Shown here piece by piece: positions 25,503-36,203 of a stretch of 64,000 bases of DNA. The notes beneath the pieces were generated by a model. It was not told the origin of the DNA and did not search any database. It saw only the letters and a list, made by a program, of their open reading frames with translations. Location of the stretch: the NCBI RefSeq assembly GCF_001556045.1, contig NZ_LSIC01000124.1, positions 111,162 through 175,161 of the forward strand, in the 5' to 3' direction. Position 1 is the stretch's first letter, and each line of letters opens with the position of its first letter. The position numbers and the translations under genes were made by a program. The stretch is from Bradyrhizobium sp. CCH5-F6 (GTDB lineage Bacteria; Pseudomonadota; Alphaproteobacteria; Rhizobiales; Xanthobacteraceae).

Positions 25503-25898
25503 TTATTGCTTGATCTTCCCGTCCTTGTCGTATTGGGCGAGGAAGGCCCAGAGATTGTTGATCTCTGTCTCGTTCTTGATGCCGGCGAACGCCATCTTGG
25601 TGCCGGGGATCTTGGCCTTGGGGTCCTTGATATATTCCTTGAACGTGGCCTCGTCCCAGGTGATGCCGGAGTTCTTGTTCGCGTCCGAATAATTGTAGCC
25701 CTCAGCGGTGCCTGACTTGCGGCCGTTGAGGCCGTTGAGCTCGGGGCCGACCTTGTTCTTGGCGCCTTCGCCGATCGCGTGGCAGGCCAGGCATTTGTTG
25801 AACGATGTCTTGCCGGCCGCGACATCCTGCGCCATCGCGGCGGGTGCGGTGGCAATCACGGTGAGGATCGTCAGTGCGCCAAAAGTCAGTTTTGTCAT
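25503..25898 (-). CDS. class I cytochrome c (c2/c550 type), periplasmic
   Basis: A 131-residue precursor: signal peptide 1-24 (ending AAMAQ), then a mature small cytochrome c with a single heme site CLACH (Cys36, Cys39, His40). The sixth ligand is probably the Met of GTKMAFAG, and the GYNYSDANKN loop is typical of class I soluble cytochromes. It carries electrons in the periplasm between the bc1 complex and oxidases or other partners. The start ATG at 25896-25898 is well defined by the signal. It is divergent from glcD, 261 bases away, without evidence that the two are functionally linked. Confidence 0.93.
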   Translation of the reverse strand: MTKLTFGALTILTVIATAPAAMAQDVAAGKTSFNKCLACHAIGEGAKNKVGPELNGLNGRKSGTAEGYNYSDANKNSGITWDEATFKEYIKDPKAKIPGTKMAFAGIKNETEINNLWAFLAQYDKDGKIKQ

Positions 25899-26159
25899 CG
25901 GGTGCTCTTCGTCTCTTCCCTGGTGGGTCTGATCGGTCTTTTGCCTGCTCGACAATCGCCGGCCCGCCGCTTTTGGCAGGCCTGCTCGGCTTGGACAAGC
26001 CACCAAACCATGACAGGTTTCACGATTTCCTACTTGTCCCAGAGCGAACTCGCGGAACATCTTCGATCCGACTTTCGGATGGCCTACCCAAACACGTGCG
26101 GACGTGGTTGATTTGCCGCGACAAATTTGATCGTGGGCTACGAGCCGGAAGGATATGTC

Positions 26160-27653
26160 ATGGCCATCATGATGCCTGCGAGTGACCAGGTGGTGCTCGC
26201 GCGCCGCGCGGAGATCATTGCTGCGTTGCGTGCAATCGTGCCTGGCGAGGGCGTGATCGACAGTGCAGCCGAGATGCGGGCCTACGAATCCGACGGGCTG
26301 ACGGCCTACCGACAGCCGCCGATGGTCGTGGTGCTGCCGGATACGACCGAGCAGGTCTCGCTCGTCCTGAGATATTGTGCAGAGCAGGGCATCAAGGTGG
26401 TGCCGCGCGGCTCCGGTACCTCGCTGTCCGGCGGCGCGTTGCCGCTCGAAGACGGCGTGCTGCTGGGGCTCGGCAAGTTCAAGCGCATCCGCGAGATCGA
26501 TTTCGACAACCGCGTCGTCGTCACCGAGCCCGGCGTCACCAATCTGGCGATCAGCCAGGCGGTCGCGCATGCCGGCTTCTATTACGCGCCCGATCCGTCC
26601 TCGCAGATCGCCTGCTCGATCGGCGGCAACGTCGCGGAGAATTCCGGCGGCGTCCATTGCCTCAAATACGGCATGACCACCAACAACGTGCTGGGCTGCG
26701 AGATCGTGCTGATGAGCGGCGAGATCCTGCGTATCGGCGGCAAGTCGGCGGAGACCGCCGGTTACGATCTGATGGGCGTCATCACCGGTTCCGAAGGCCT
26801 GCTCGGCGTCATCACCGAGATTACGGTGCGCATCCTGCAAAAGCCGGAGACGGCACGCGCGCTCATGGTCGGCTTTGCCGAGGTCGAGGCGGCCGGCGAA
26901 TGCGTGGCGCGCATCATCGGCGCCGGCATCATTCCCGGCGGCATGGAGATGATGGACAAGCCGGCGATCCACGCCGCCGAGGCTTTCGTCCATGCCGGCT
27001 ATCCGCTCGACGTCGAGGCGCTGCTGATCATCGAGCTCGACGGTCCCAAGATCGAGGTCGACGAGCTGATCACGCGCGTCGAGACCATCGCCAATGCCTG
27101 CGGCTCGACCACCTGCCAGATTTCGACCTCGGAGACCGAGCGCAACCTGTTCTGGGCCGGCCGCAAGGCCGCATTTCCGGCCGTGGGCCGCATCTCGCCC
27201 GACTATCTCTGCATGGACGGCACGATCCCGCGCGGCGCGCTGCCGAAGGCGCTCGCCCGCATCCGCGAGCTCTCGGAAAAATACCAGCTCGGCTGCGCCA
27301 ACGTGTTCCACGCCGGCGACGGAAATCTGCATCCGCTGATCCTCTACGATGCCAACAAGCCCGGCGAGATCGAGCGGGCCGAGGCCTTCGGCGCCGACAT
27401 CCTGCGGGCCTGCGTCGAGTTCGGCGGCGTGCTCACCGGCGAGCACGGCGTCGGCATCGAGAAGCGCGATCTCATGCCCGAGATGTTTTCCGAGATCGAC
27501 CTCAACCAGCAGCAACGCCTGAAATGCGCCTTCGATGCGCAGGGCCTGCTGAATCCCGGAAAGGTGTTCCCGACATTGCACCGCTGCGCCGAGCTCGGCC
27601 GCATGCATGTCCATGCCGGCAAGCTCGCATTCCCGGATTTGCCGCGGTTCTAG
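26160..27653 (+). CDS. glcD: glycolate oxidase FAD-linked subunit GlcD
   Basis: A 497-residue FAD-binding oxidoreductase. The PCMH-type FAD domain carries VVPRGSGTSLSGGALP and PDPSSQIACSIGGNVAENSGG; the C-terminal substrate domain carries NVFHAGDGNLHPLILYD with the catalytic His region and TGEHGVGIEKRD. With GlcE and GlcF it forms membrane-associated glycolate oxidase, oxidising glycolate to glyoxylate and passing electrons to quinone. ATG candidates at 26160, 26169 and 26172 all lie before the conserved core; I use 26160. It leads the glcDEF operon: 52 bases separate its stop from the glcE GTG. Confidence 0.95.
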   Translation: MAIMMPASDQVVLARRAEIIAALRAIVPGEGVIDSAAEMRAYESDGLTAYRQPPMVVVLPDTTEQVSLVLRYCAEQGIKVVPRGSGTSLSGGALPLEDGVLLGLGKFKRIREIDFDNRVVVTEPGVTNLAISQAVAHAGFYYAPDPSSQIACSIGGNVAENSGGVHCLKYGMTTNNVLGCEIVLMSGEILRIGGKSAETAGYDLMGVITGSEGLLGVITEITVRILQKPETARALMVGFAEVEAAGECVARIIGAGIIPGGMEMMDKPAIHAAEAFVHAGYPLDVEALLIIELDGPKIEVDELITRVETIANACGSTTCQISTSETERNLFWAGRKAAFPAVGRISPDYLCMDGTIPRGALPKALARIRELSEKYQLGCANVFHAGDGNLHPLILYDANKPGEIERAEAFGADILRACVEFGGVLTGEHGVGIEKRDLMPEMFSEIDLNQQQRLKCAFDAQGLLNPGKVFPTLHRCAELGRMHVHAGKLAFPDLPRF

Positions 27654-27705
27654 CTCCGCCACGAACGAATTGCTTTCCCTTGTAAACTTCGATACCGGCT
27701 CAGTC

Positions 27706-28941
27706 GTGGATACGCTCAAGGTCAGAGACGCCAAAGACGTCGAAGAGGTGGTGCGCGCGGCGATTGCCAATGAGCAGCCGCTCGAGATCATCGGTCATGG
27801 CAGCAAGCGCGGCATCGGGCACACGATGGCGACCAATGCGGTGCTCGACGTCTCCGCGCTGAATGCCGTCACCTCCTACGAGCCGAACGAACTGATCGTC
27901 ACGCTTCAGGCCGGCGCACCGCTCGCCGACGTGCTGTCGCTGATCGATGCCAAGAACCAGCAATTCGCCTTCGAGCCGATGAACACCGCCCCGCTGCTCG
28001 GCACCCCCGCGCTCGGCACCATCGGCGGCATGATCGCGGCCGGCCTGGCGGGTCCGCGGCGCATCAGGGCCGGCGGGGCGCGCGATCACCTCCTCGGGGC
28101 GCACGCCGTTTCCGGTTTCGGCGACAGCTTCAAGACCGGCGGCAAGGTCGTGAAAAACGTTACTGGCTACGACCTCTGCAAGCTTCTCGCCGGATCCTGG
28201 GGGACGCTCTCGGTGATGACCGAGGTCACGCTGAAGGTGATGCCGAAGCCGGAAGCCGAGCGGACGCTGCTGCTGCGCGGGCTCGACGAAGCCGCGGCCA
28301 ACAAGGCGATGACCGCGGCGCTCGGCTCGCCCTTCGACGTCTCCGGCGCGGCGCATCTGCCCAAGTCGGCATTCCGGGCCAAGGCCGACGGACTCGGTGA
28401 AATCGCCGGCGGGGGTGAGGCGCTGACCGTGCTGCGGCTTGAGGGCATCACGGCTTCCGCCGCTCATCGCGCCGGCTCGCTGCGGGAATTGCTTGCGCCG
28501 TTCGGAACCGCGACGCTGGTCGAGGATGCCGCCTCCGCGGCGCTGTGGGCCACGATCCGCGACGTGCTGCCGTTCGCGGCCAGTGGCGCGCTCGGCGCCT
28601 GGCCGGTCTGGCGGATCGTCTGCCCGCCGGCTTCAGGCGCGGCACTCGGGACCCAACTGGCGCGCGAGACCGGGGGCGAGGTGATCTACGACTGGGGCGG
28701 CGGATTGATCTGGGCGGCCCTGCCGCCGGGGCCGGACGCGCATGCGCCGGCCGTGCGCCAGCGCAGCGAGGCATTCGGTGGGCACGCCACGCTGATCCGG
28801 GCGGCCGAGGACGTCAGGCGCGATGTCGATGTATTCCATCCGCAAGCGCCGGGCGTGGCTGCGCTGAGCGAGCGGGTGCGCGTCAGCTTCGATCCGAAGG
28901 CCATTCTCAACCGGGGACGCCTGAGGCGGGGCGCTTGCTGA
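27706..28941 (+). CDS. glcE: glycolate oxidase FAD-binding subunit GlcE (GTG start)
   Basis: A 411-residue subunit with the shorter FAD-binding fold of GlcE. It shows PLEIIGHGSKRGIGH (first phosphate loop variant), PLLGTPALGTIGGMIAAGLAGPRRI and GGKVVKNVTGYDLCKLLAGSWG, the last being a GlcE hallmark. GTG 27706 gives the usual family start (VDTLKVRDAKDVEEVV); the frame is open further upstream inside glcD, but that part has no family content. GlcE partners GlcD and GlcF. Its TGA is directly followed by the ATG of glcF, so the operon is tightly coupled. Confidence 0.93.
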   Translation: MDTLKVRDAKDVEEVVRAAIANEQPLEIIGHGSKRGIGHTMATNAVLDVSALNAVTSYEPNELIVTLQAGAPLADVLSLIDAKNQQFAFEPMNTAPLLGTPALGTIGGMIAAGLAGPRRIRAGGARDHLLGAHAVSGFGDSFKTGGKVVKNVTGYDLCKLLAGSWGTLSVMTEVTLKVMPKPEAERTLLLRGLDEAAANKAMTAALGSPFDVSGAAHLPKSAFRAKADGLGEIAGGGEALTVLRLEGITASAAHRAGSLRELLAPFGTATLVEDAASAALWATIRDVLPFAASGALGAWPVWRIVCPPASGAALGTQLARETGGEVIYDWGGGLIWAALPPGPDAHAPAVRQRSEAFGGHATLIRAAEDVRRDVDVFHPQAPGVAALSERVRVSFDPKAILNRGRLRRGAC

Positions 28942-30264
28942 ATGAAGACCGAATTCTCACTGGCGCAGCTCGCCGACCCCGATATCGCCGAGGCCGACAA
29001 GATCCTGCGGGCCTGCGTCCATTGCGGCTTCTGCACGGCGACCTGTCCGACCTATGTGCTGCTCGGCGACGAGCTCGATAGCCCGCGCGGCCGCATCTAC
29101 CTGATCAAGGAGATGCTGGAGAAGGACCAGGCGCCGACGGCCGAGGTGGTCAAGCATATCGACCGCTGCCTGTCGTGCCTTGCCTGCATGACGACCTGCC
29201 CCTCGGGGGTGAACTACATGCACCTCGTCGACCAGGCCCGGGTCCGGATCGAGCAGCGTTATCAGCGGCCGCTGGCCGAGCGCATGCTGCGCCAGGTGCT
29301 GGCCTTCGTCCTGCCGGACCCCCAGCGCTTTCGCATCAGCATGTGGCTGGCGCGGCTGGCCCGTCCGCTGAGCGTCCTGCTGCCGACACCGCGGCCTTCG
29401 GCGACGCCCGGATTGATCCAGCGGATCAAGGCGATGCTGGCGCTGGCCCCGAACCGGCTGCCGCCGGCAGGGCCTGCCTCGGGCAGTGTATTCGCAGCGC
29501 TCGGCAAGAAGCGCGGACGTGTTGCGCTGCTGCAGGGCTGCGCCCAGCAGGTGCTGGCGCCGCGCATCAACCAGGCTGCCATCAGTCTCCTGACCCGCCA
29601 CGGCATCGAGGTTGTCCTGGTCCGGGACGAGCAGTGCTGTGGCGCGCTGACCCATCACCTCGGCAACGACCAGGATGCGCTGGCGCGTGCTCGCGCCAAC
29701 GTCGCGGCGTGGCGGAAGGAAGCGGCGGGCGAAGGGCTCGACGCCATCCTGGTGACGACGTCGGGCTGCGGCACCGTGATCAAGGATTACGGCTATCTCC
29801 TGCGCGAGGACACCGCGTTCGCGGCCGATGCGGCGAAGGTGTCGGCGCTCGCCAAGGACATCACCGAATACGTCGCCGGCCTCGGTCTCGCGACGGCTCC
29901 GAGACAGGACAACATCGTCGTCGCCTATCACTCAGCGTGTTCGTTGCAGCACGGGCAGAAAATCACGGCCCTTCCGAAAGAATTGCTTTCCAAGAATGGA
30001 TTCGTGGTGAAAGATGTGCCCGAGAGCCATTTGTGTTGCGGTTCGGCGGGCACCTACAACATTCTCCAGCCCGAGCTTGCGGGCCGGTTGCGCGATCGCA
30101 AGGTCGCCAACATCGCCAGCGTCAAGCCGGACATGATTGCCGCGGGCAATATCGGCTGCATGGTGCAGATTGCCAGTGGCACGTCAGTCCCGGTCGTACA
30201 CACGATTGAGCTTCTCGATTGGGCTACGGGCGGGTCGCGGCCGACATTGAACGCGCAAGTTTGA
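28942..30264 (+). CDS. glcF: glycolate oxidase iron-sulfur subunit GlcF
   Basis: A 440-residue protein with two [4Fe-4S] ferredoxin motifs, CVHCGFCTATCP (near residue 26) and CLSCLACMTTCP (near 78), followed by two CCG domains with QCCGAL and LCCGSAG. This is the whole GlcF layout. It takes electrons from the GlcD/E flavins and delivers them to the membrane quinone pool. It ends the glcDEF unit; the next gene, a histone-like protein, starts 84 bases later and could be read through, since no terminator is seen between them. Confidence 0.95.
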   Translation: MKTEFSLAQLADPDIAEADKILRACVHCGFCTATCPTYVLLGDELDSPRGRIYLIKEMLEKDQAPTAEVVKHIDRCLSCLACMTTCPSGVNYMHLVDQARVRIEQRYQRPLAERMLRQVLAFVLPDPQRFRISMWLARLARPLSVLLPTPRPSATPGLIQRIKAMLALAPNRLPPAGPASGSVFAALGKKRGRVALLQGCAQQVLAPRINQAAISLLTRHGIEVVLVRDEQCCGALTHHLGNDQDALARARANVAAWRKEAAGEGLDAILVTTSGCGTVIKDYGYLLREDTAFAADAAKVSALAKDITEYVAGLGLATAPRQDNIVVAYHSACSLQHGQKITALPKELLSKNGFVVKDVPESHLCCGSAGTYNILQPELAGRLRDRKVANIASVKPDMIAAGNIGCMVQIASGTSVPVVHTIELLDWATGGSRPTLNAQV

Positions 30265-30348
30265 GCTTTCAAAGGCTGAGCTTTCGTCCGGAGGTGACGG
30301 CAGAACGACGCCCGATCGACCATTGTTCGGCACAACAGGAGGACCACG

Positions 30349-30705
30349 ATGGCGAAAGCGAAGAAGAAGAAAAGCAAGAAGGCCAAAAAGGCGAAGAAGG
30401 CCGTAGCAGCGAAGAAGACCGCAAAGAAGGCAGCCAGGAAATCCGCGAAGAGGCCTGCCAAGAAGGCGACGAAGAAAGCCGCAAAGAAATCTGGCAAGAA
30501 GGCCGCGGCAAAGTCGGCCAAGAAGGCCGCCCCAAAGAAAGCCGCCAAGAAAGCCGCCAGGAAAGCGGCACCGAAGAAGGCGAAGGCAGCACCTGCTCCG
30601 AAGCCGTCAGCACCGATGGAGGCTCCGGCTCCCGAGCCTGCCGAGACAAGCTGGGCGATGCCTTCGTCTTCTGCGGAATCGGCGCCGGCCGAGGGACAGG
30701 GATAG
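30349..30705 (+). CDS. histone H1-like Lys/Ala-rich protein
   Basis: A 118-residue very basic protein. Residues 1-85 are made almost only of Lys, Ala and a few Arg, Pro and Ser (repeats of AKKAAKK, KKAARK, PKKA), resembling the C-terminal tail of eukaryotic H1 and bacterial Hc1/AlgP-like proteins. Residues 86-118 form a Pro/Ala/Glu acidic tail. Such proteins bind DNA non-specifically and may affect compaction or transcription. The ATG at 30349 follows ACAGGAGG at ideal spacing. A clear terminator follows at 30753. The low-complexity makes exact orthology impossible to judge. Confidence 0.8.
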   Translation: MAKAKKKKSKKAKKAKKAVAAKKTAKKAARKSAKRPAKKATKKAAKKSGKKAAAKSAKKAAPKKAAKKAARKAAPKKAKAAPAPKPSAPMEAPAPEPAETSWAMPSSSAESAPAEGQG

Positions 30706-30752
30706 GGACCCGGCCTCCCCCATCTGCTCTTGGATGGATATGGAAACAGAAG

Positions 30753-30781
30753 GGCCGCGGCACTGGAGGCTGCGGCCTTTT
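30753..30781 (+). terminator. rho-independent terminator after the histone-like gene
   Basis: GGCCGC (30753-30758) pairs with GCGGCC (30772-30777), with additional pairs in the loop region, followed by TTTT. It ends the glcDEF/histone-like strand. The remaining 328 bases up to the porin start hold no gene I can support and must carry the porin promoter. Confidence 0.7.
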
Positions 30782-31109
30782 CGCATCATCGCAGGCGCGT
30801 TTGGTCGCCGCCATTCCCGGCGCCAGTCTGATTCGTAGCCTGGGTGTCACGCTGCCCGGCGATCCCCGGACTTTCACGGGACTCCTGCGCACTTTGGAAT
30901 GCAAATAATGTGATCAAGAAGCAACACAGGCCGACAACCTTTCGTGGAATCGTCAAAACGCCTAAAAAGTCGGCAGATGCCCGCGCTTTTTGCTTCACGG
31001 TTCGCGCCCCCCGATCCAGATTGTCGCAGTAACGCGATTTTGCAGACACATCGTTTGCCCCGGGGGGCTTCCGGGATCCGACTGGTAAGAATTGGTGATG
31101 GGGATCGAA

Positions 31110-32123
31110 ATGAAAAAAGTGGCTTTGTTGGCAACGGCGCTGGCAATGGTGACGACGGGTTCGGCTTTCGCGGCAGACTTGCGGGTGAAGGCGCTGAAGG
31201 CCCCGCCGCCGCCGGCCTTCGATCCCTGGGACATCGCCTTCGGCGGTGGGATCATGAGCGATTACATCTTCCGCGGTATCACCCAGTCGAACCACAAGCC
31301 GTCGGTCACGGCCTATTTCGAGCCGCGCTACAACGTCACCAAGGACCTCCAGCTCTACGTCGGTACGTCCGCCTCGAGCATCTCGTTCCCGAACCGCGCC
31401 GCGGCCGAAGTCGACATCTATGGCGGTATCCGCCCGACCTTCGGTGCGTTCGCCTTCGACATCGGCGTCTGGGGTTACCTGTATCCGGGTGGGACCTGCT
31501 ACTACGGTGCGCCCGGTATCGACTTTGCCGGCAACTTCCAAGGCGCCGATTGCGCCGAGAAGGCCTTGGTGAACACCAATGTCATCAAGAAGGACCTGAG
31601 CTTCTTCGAAGTCTATGGCAAATTCACCTACACGGTGAACGAGAACTGGTCGTTCGGCATCAACGAATACTACACCCCGAGCTACCTGAACTCGGGCGCG
31701 TGGGGCAACTACACCTCGATCGTGGGCAAGTACATCGCGCCCAGCACCGTGTTCGGCTCGAGCGGCGTCGGCATGTACGTGTCGGGTGAGTTCGGCCGTC
31801 AGTGGCTCGGCACCTCCGACAGTTTCTACGGCGTGGCGGCTTTCCCGAACGGCATCAAGTATGCCGATTACAACACCTGGAATATCGGCGTCGGCTTCAC
31901 CTACAAGGTGATGACGCTGGATCTGCGCTACTCCGACACGGACCTGTCGAAGGGCGACTGTAACGCCTTCACCAGCGATTTCTCGGCGCGTGGCAACATC
32001 ACCGCTTCGAGCGGCACCTTCGTGACGCCCATCAACCCGACGGGCGTCGGCTCCAACTGGTGCGGCGCGGCCGGTATCGCCAAGCTGTCGTTCGACCTGA
32101 CAGCGATGACCAACCTGAAGTAA
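31110..32123 (+). CDS. TorF family putative outer-membrane porin
   Basis: A 337-residue outer-membrane protein of the TorF/Gcw_chp family. Signal peptide: MKKVALLATALAMVTTGSAFA. The mature start (IAFGGGIMSDYIFRGITQSNHKPS) is diagnostic of this family, followed by a beta-barrel pattern of alternating aromatic and polar residues (YFEPRYNV, IGVGFTYKV, LDLRYSDTD). Four Cys occur as two close pairs around GTCYYG/GADCAEK and GDCNAF/NWCGAA; they may form disulfides. Members are thought to be porins without proven substrate. The ATG at 31110 directly opens the signal; an upstream in-frame start adds six residues. Confidence 0.88.
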   Translation: MKKVALLATALAMVTTGSAFAADLRVKALKAPPPPAFDPWDIAFGGGIMSDYIFRGITQSNHKPSVTAYFEPRYNVTKDLQLYVGTSASSISFPNRAAAEVDIYGGIRPTFGAFAFDIGVWGYLYPGGTCYYGAPGIDFAGNFQGADCAEKALVNTNVIKKDLSFFEVYGKFTYTVNENWSFGINEYYTPSYLNSGAWGNYTSIVGKYIAPSTVFGSSGVGMYVSGEFGRQWLGTSDSFYGVAAFPNGIKYADYNTWNIGVGFTYKVMTLDLRYSDTDLSKGDCNAFTSDFSARGNITASSGTFVTPINPTGVGSNWCGAAGIAKLSFDLTAMTNLK

Positions 32124-32148
32124 GTTTCTTCCCGAAACGACTTAGCTG

Positions 32149-32180
32149 GGGCGGCAGGGCAACCTGCCGCCCTTTTGCTT
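32149..32180 (+). terminator. rho-independent terminator after the porin gene
   Basis: GGGCGGCAGG (32149-32158) and CCTGCCGCCC (32163-32172) form a perfect 10-pair GC-rich stem with a GCAA tetraloop, followed by TTTTGCTTTT. It lies 25 bases after the porin stop and is the strongest terminator in the window. Confidence 0.9.
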
Positions 32181-32219
32181 TTGAGGGAGCCACTTGCGTT
32201 GACGGCCGCTCCAGATGCC

Positions 32220-32310
32220 CGTCATGGCCGGGCCTGTCCTGGCCTGTCCCGACCATCCACGCAGCCGCCCCACGGAACGTGGATGCCCGGGACAGGCCCG
32301 GGCGTGACGA
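32220..32310. repeat. palindromic intergenic repeat (family C)
   Basis: Outer arms CGTCATGGCCGGGCCTGTCC and GGGACAGGCCCGGGCGTGACG are near-complementary, with an inner pair CCATCCACG and CGTGGATG. The words are the same kind as in family D (between groES and groEL). It lies between the porin terminator and the 3' end of the ABC transporter gene. Confidence 0.75.
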
Positions 32311-32331
32311 TGTGACTGCCTGAGCGCCGAC

Positions 32332-34092
32332 TCAGCTCGCCGCACTCGGCTCCTTCTCGGCCAGCGCGCCGCCGCCGAGGACGTGGATCGCACCATCCTT
32401 CACCAAGGCCACCTTACGCGTGTGGAAGGCATCCAGCGTCGAGCGGTGGCCGATCGAGACGATGGTGGCCTGCGGCAGCTTCTCCGTCAGCAGCCGATAG
32501 AGCCGGGCCTCCGACGGCTCGTCCAGCGACGCCGTCGCCTCGTCCAGGAACAGATAGTCCGGCACATGCAGCAGCGCGCGCGCAAGCCCCAGGCGCTGCT
32601 GCTCGCCGAGCGACAGCATCCGGTTCCAGTGGCCGTCCTCCTCCAGCCGCTCGGCAAGGTCGGGCAGCCCGACGGCGATCAGCGCGTCGCGGACTTGCGC
32701 GGGGTCGAACGCGCCGGGCGCTGCCGGATAGACCACGGCGTCGTGCAAGATGCCGACCGGAAAATAGGGCCGCTGCGGCAGCATCATCAGCTTTGCCTTC
32801 TCCGGGACGAAGATCGAGCCGGTCCCGAACGGCCAGATCCCGGCAATGGCCCGGAACAGTGTCGACTTGCCGGAGCCGGACGGTCCGGTCACCAGCACCC
32901 GCTCCGGCGCCCGGATGGCGAAGGCGTCGGCGGCGACCAGCGGCGTGCCGTTGGGCAGGTTCACGCAGAGCTGCTCGAGCTCGATATTGCGGCTGCCGCC
33001 GGCGGCCTTGAGCGCGATCGCCGGTTCGTGGGCCGGCAGGTTCGCGGCTGATTCGACCGACATCTCGAAGCCGTCGAGCCGCGCAACGATCGAGCGCCAC
33101 TCCGCCAGCGACCGGTAGGCCGTGACGAAGAACGACAGCGCGCCCTGTACGCTGGAGAAAGCGGATGCGGTCTGCATCATGTCGCCGAGCTGGATCTTCT
33201 TGGCGAAGAAGGCCGGCGCCACCAGCACGTAGGGAAAGATCACCGCTGCCTGCTGGTAGCTGGCCGTGAACGCGGTGAGGCGTTTGGTCCGGCTCATGAT
33301 GGCGTACCAGTTGGCGATCACGAAGCCGAAGCGATCGAGCAGGCGGGCGCGTTCGGCGCCTTCGCCCTTGAGCAGCGCGATCTGCTCGGAATTCTCGCGG
33401 ACGCGGACGAGGTTGAAGCGGAAGTCGGCCTCATAGCGTTGCTGCTCGAAATTGAGGTTGACCAGCGGTGCGCCGATCCAGTGCGTCAGCGCTGTGCCGA
33501 AGATCGCGTAGATCAGCGCGCCCCAGCACAGATAGCCGGGGATCATGACATCGGTGCCGAACAGGCGCAGCGGCGCGGCGTTGGAAAGGCCCCAAAGGAT
33601 GATCACGAAGGAGAACAGCGTCACGATCGATGAGAGCAGGCCGAGCCCGATGGTCAGGGTCTGCTCGACGAAATTCTTGACGTCCTCTGTGATGCGCTGG
33701 TCCGGGTTGTCGGCCGCATCGCCCTTGAGCTGCATGCGGTAATGCGTGGCGCTCTGGAGCCATTCGCCGAGATAGTGCCGGGTGAGCCATTGCCGCCAGC
33801 GAATCTGGAGCCACTGGTTCAGGTAAAGCTTGTAGACGGCCAGCGCGATATAGGTGGACGCAAGCGCGACGAAGATCCAGATCTCCCTGACGAAGTTGTC
33901 CCAGTCGCTGTTCTGGAGCGCGCTGTAGAACCGGTTCTGCCACTGGTTCACCAGCACGTCGATCGCGACCAGTGTCAGCTCCATGGCGACCACGGCGGCG
34001 AGCAGGCCGCGGCCCGCCCATTTGTCCTCGGATCGGAAGTAGGGGGCGGCGATTCGCCAGACGATCGCGAGCGTGGCGCTGATGTTCTTCAC
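32332..34092 (-). CDS. ABC transporter permease-ATPase (SbmA/YddA-like half transporter)
   Basis: A 586-residue fused half-transporter. The membrane part (residues 1-320, about six segments) belongs to the ABC_membrane_2 type found in SbmA/BacA relatives and YddA; NRFYSALQNSDWDNFVREI is a family mark. The ATPase part has Walker A GPSGSGKST, signature LSLGEQQRLGLAR, Walker B YLFLDEAT and the H-loop IGHRSTL. It would act as a homodimer, probably exporting or importing peptides, siderophore precursors or lipids. GTG 34090-34092 is preferred because CGAGGAGA lies just before it; an ATG at 34137 precedes this ribosome site. Confidence 0.9.
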   Translation of the reverse strand: MKNISATLAIVWRIAAPYFRSEDKWAGRGLLAAVVAMELTLVAIDVLVNQWQNRFYSALQNSDWDNFVREIWIFVALASTYIALAVYKLYLNQWLQIRWRQWLTRHYLGEWLQSATHYRMQLKGDAADNPDQRITEDVKNFVEQTLTIGLGLLSSIVTLFSFVIILWGLSNAAPLRLFGTDVMIPGYLCWGALIYAIFGTALTHWIGAPLVNLNFEQQRYEADFRFNLVRVRENSEQIALLKGEGAERARLLDRFGFVIANWYAIMSRTKRLTAFTASYQQAAVIFPYVLVAPAFFAKKIQLGDMMQTASAFSSVQGALSFFVTAYRSLAEWRSIVARLDGFEMSVESAANLPAHEPAIALKAAGGSRNIELEQLCVNLPNGTPLVAADAFAIRAPERVLVTGPSGSGKSTLFRAIAGIWPFGTGSIFVPEKAKLMMLPQRPYFPVGILHDAVVYPAAPGAFDPAQVRDALIAVGLPDLAERLEEDGHWNRMLSLGEQQRLGLARALLHVPDYLFLDEATASLDEPSEARLYRLLTEKLPQATIVSIGHRSTLDAFHTRKVALVKDGAIHVLGGGALAEKEPSAAS

Positions 34093-34401
34093 AGAGCAGG
34101 GTCTCCTCGGGGAATGTGCGCAACGGTCCAGAGCCAAATCGCTGAAGCAATGGCGGAAACGGGCGCGCCTAGACTAAAGTCGAAAGTTCTGCAATTTGCG
34201 TTGGATTGTCGCAGTCTGCAACCTTAGCATGGGCGCGACGGCGCGGGGCGGGGTGCTTCCGGGTTTCGCGCGCTTGTGAGCGAAGGGGAACCGCCCGCAT
34301 CGCGGGGTAGCCCCGTCCAATCGGGGGTGTCGCTTTCAGCGTCAAGCAGGACCGGCTCTCCACGCGGGCCGCCTGCGGCAACATGCGTGGGGAGGAAGAC
34401 C

Positions 34402-36066
<1,665 letters not shown>

Positions 36067-36092
36067 CGGTCAGCGCCTCGCTTCGACGCAAC

Positions 36093-36124
36093 CCCCCGCG
36101 AGGTCTGCCCCGCGGGGATTTTTG
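36093..36124 (+). terminator. rho-independent terminator after the lactate permease gene
   Basis: CCCCGCG (36094-36100) and CGCGGGG (36111-36117) pair over a 10-base loop, followed by ATTTTTG. It lies 27 bases after the permease stop. Confidence 0.8.
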
Positions 36125-36203
36125 CGCCGCGGCCGGGCGAACCTTCTCAACGGCGCAGCCGTCTTATAGAAGGTGCCGCAGGTCAGGTCGGTCGAGAGGT
36201 CTC

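Noticed and set aside
26109..26127. ATTTG-N6-CAAAT dyad before glcD as a GntR-type operator
   Set aside because: Only five-base arms in A/T-rich surroundings; too short to distinguish from chance.
25503..27791. Very long minus-strand frame opposite glcD joined to the cytochrome c gene
   Set aside because: Only the last 131 codons encode a real cytochrome c precursor with signal and heme site. The upstream part is the complement of glcD and has no family features; such frames are usual in GC-rich coding DNA.
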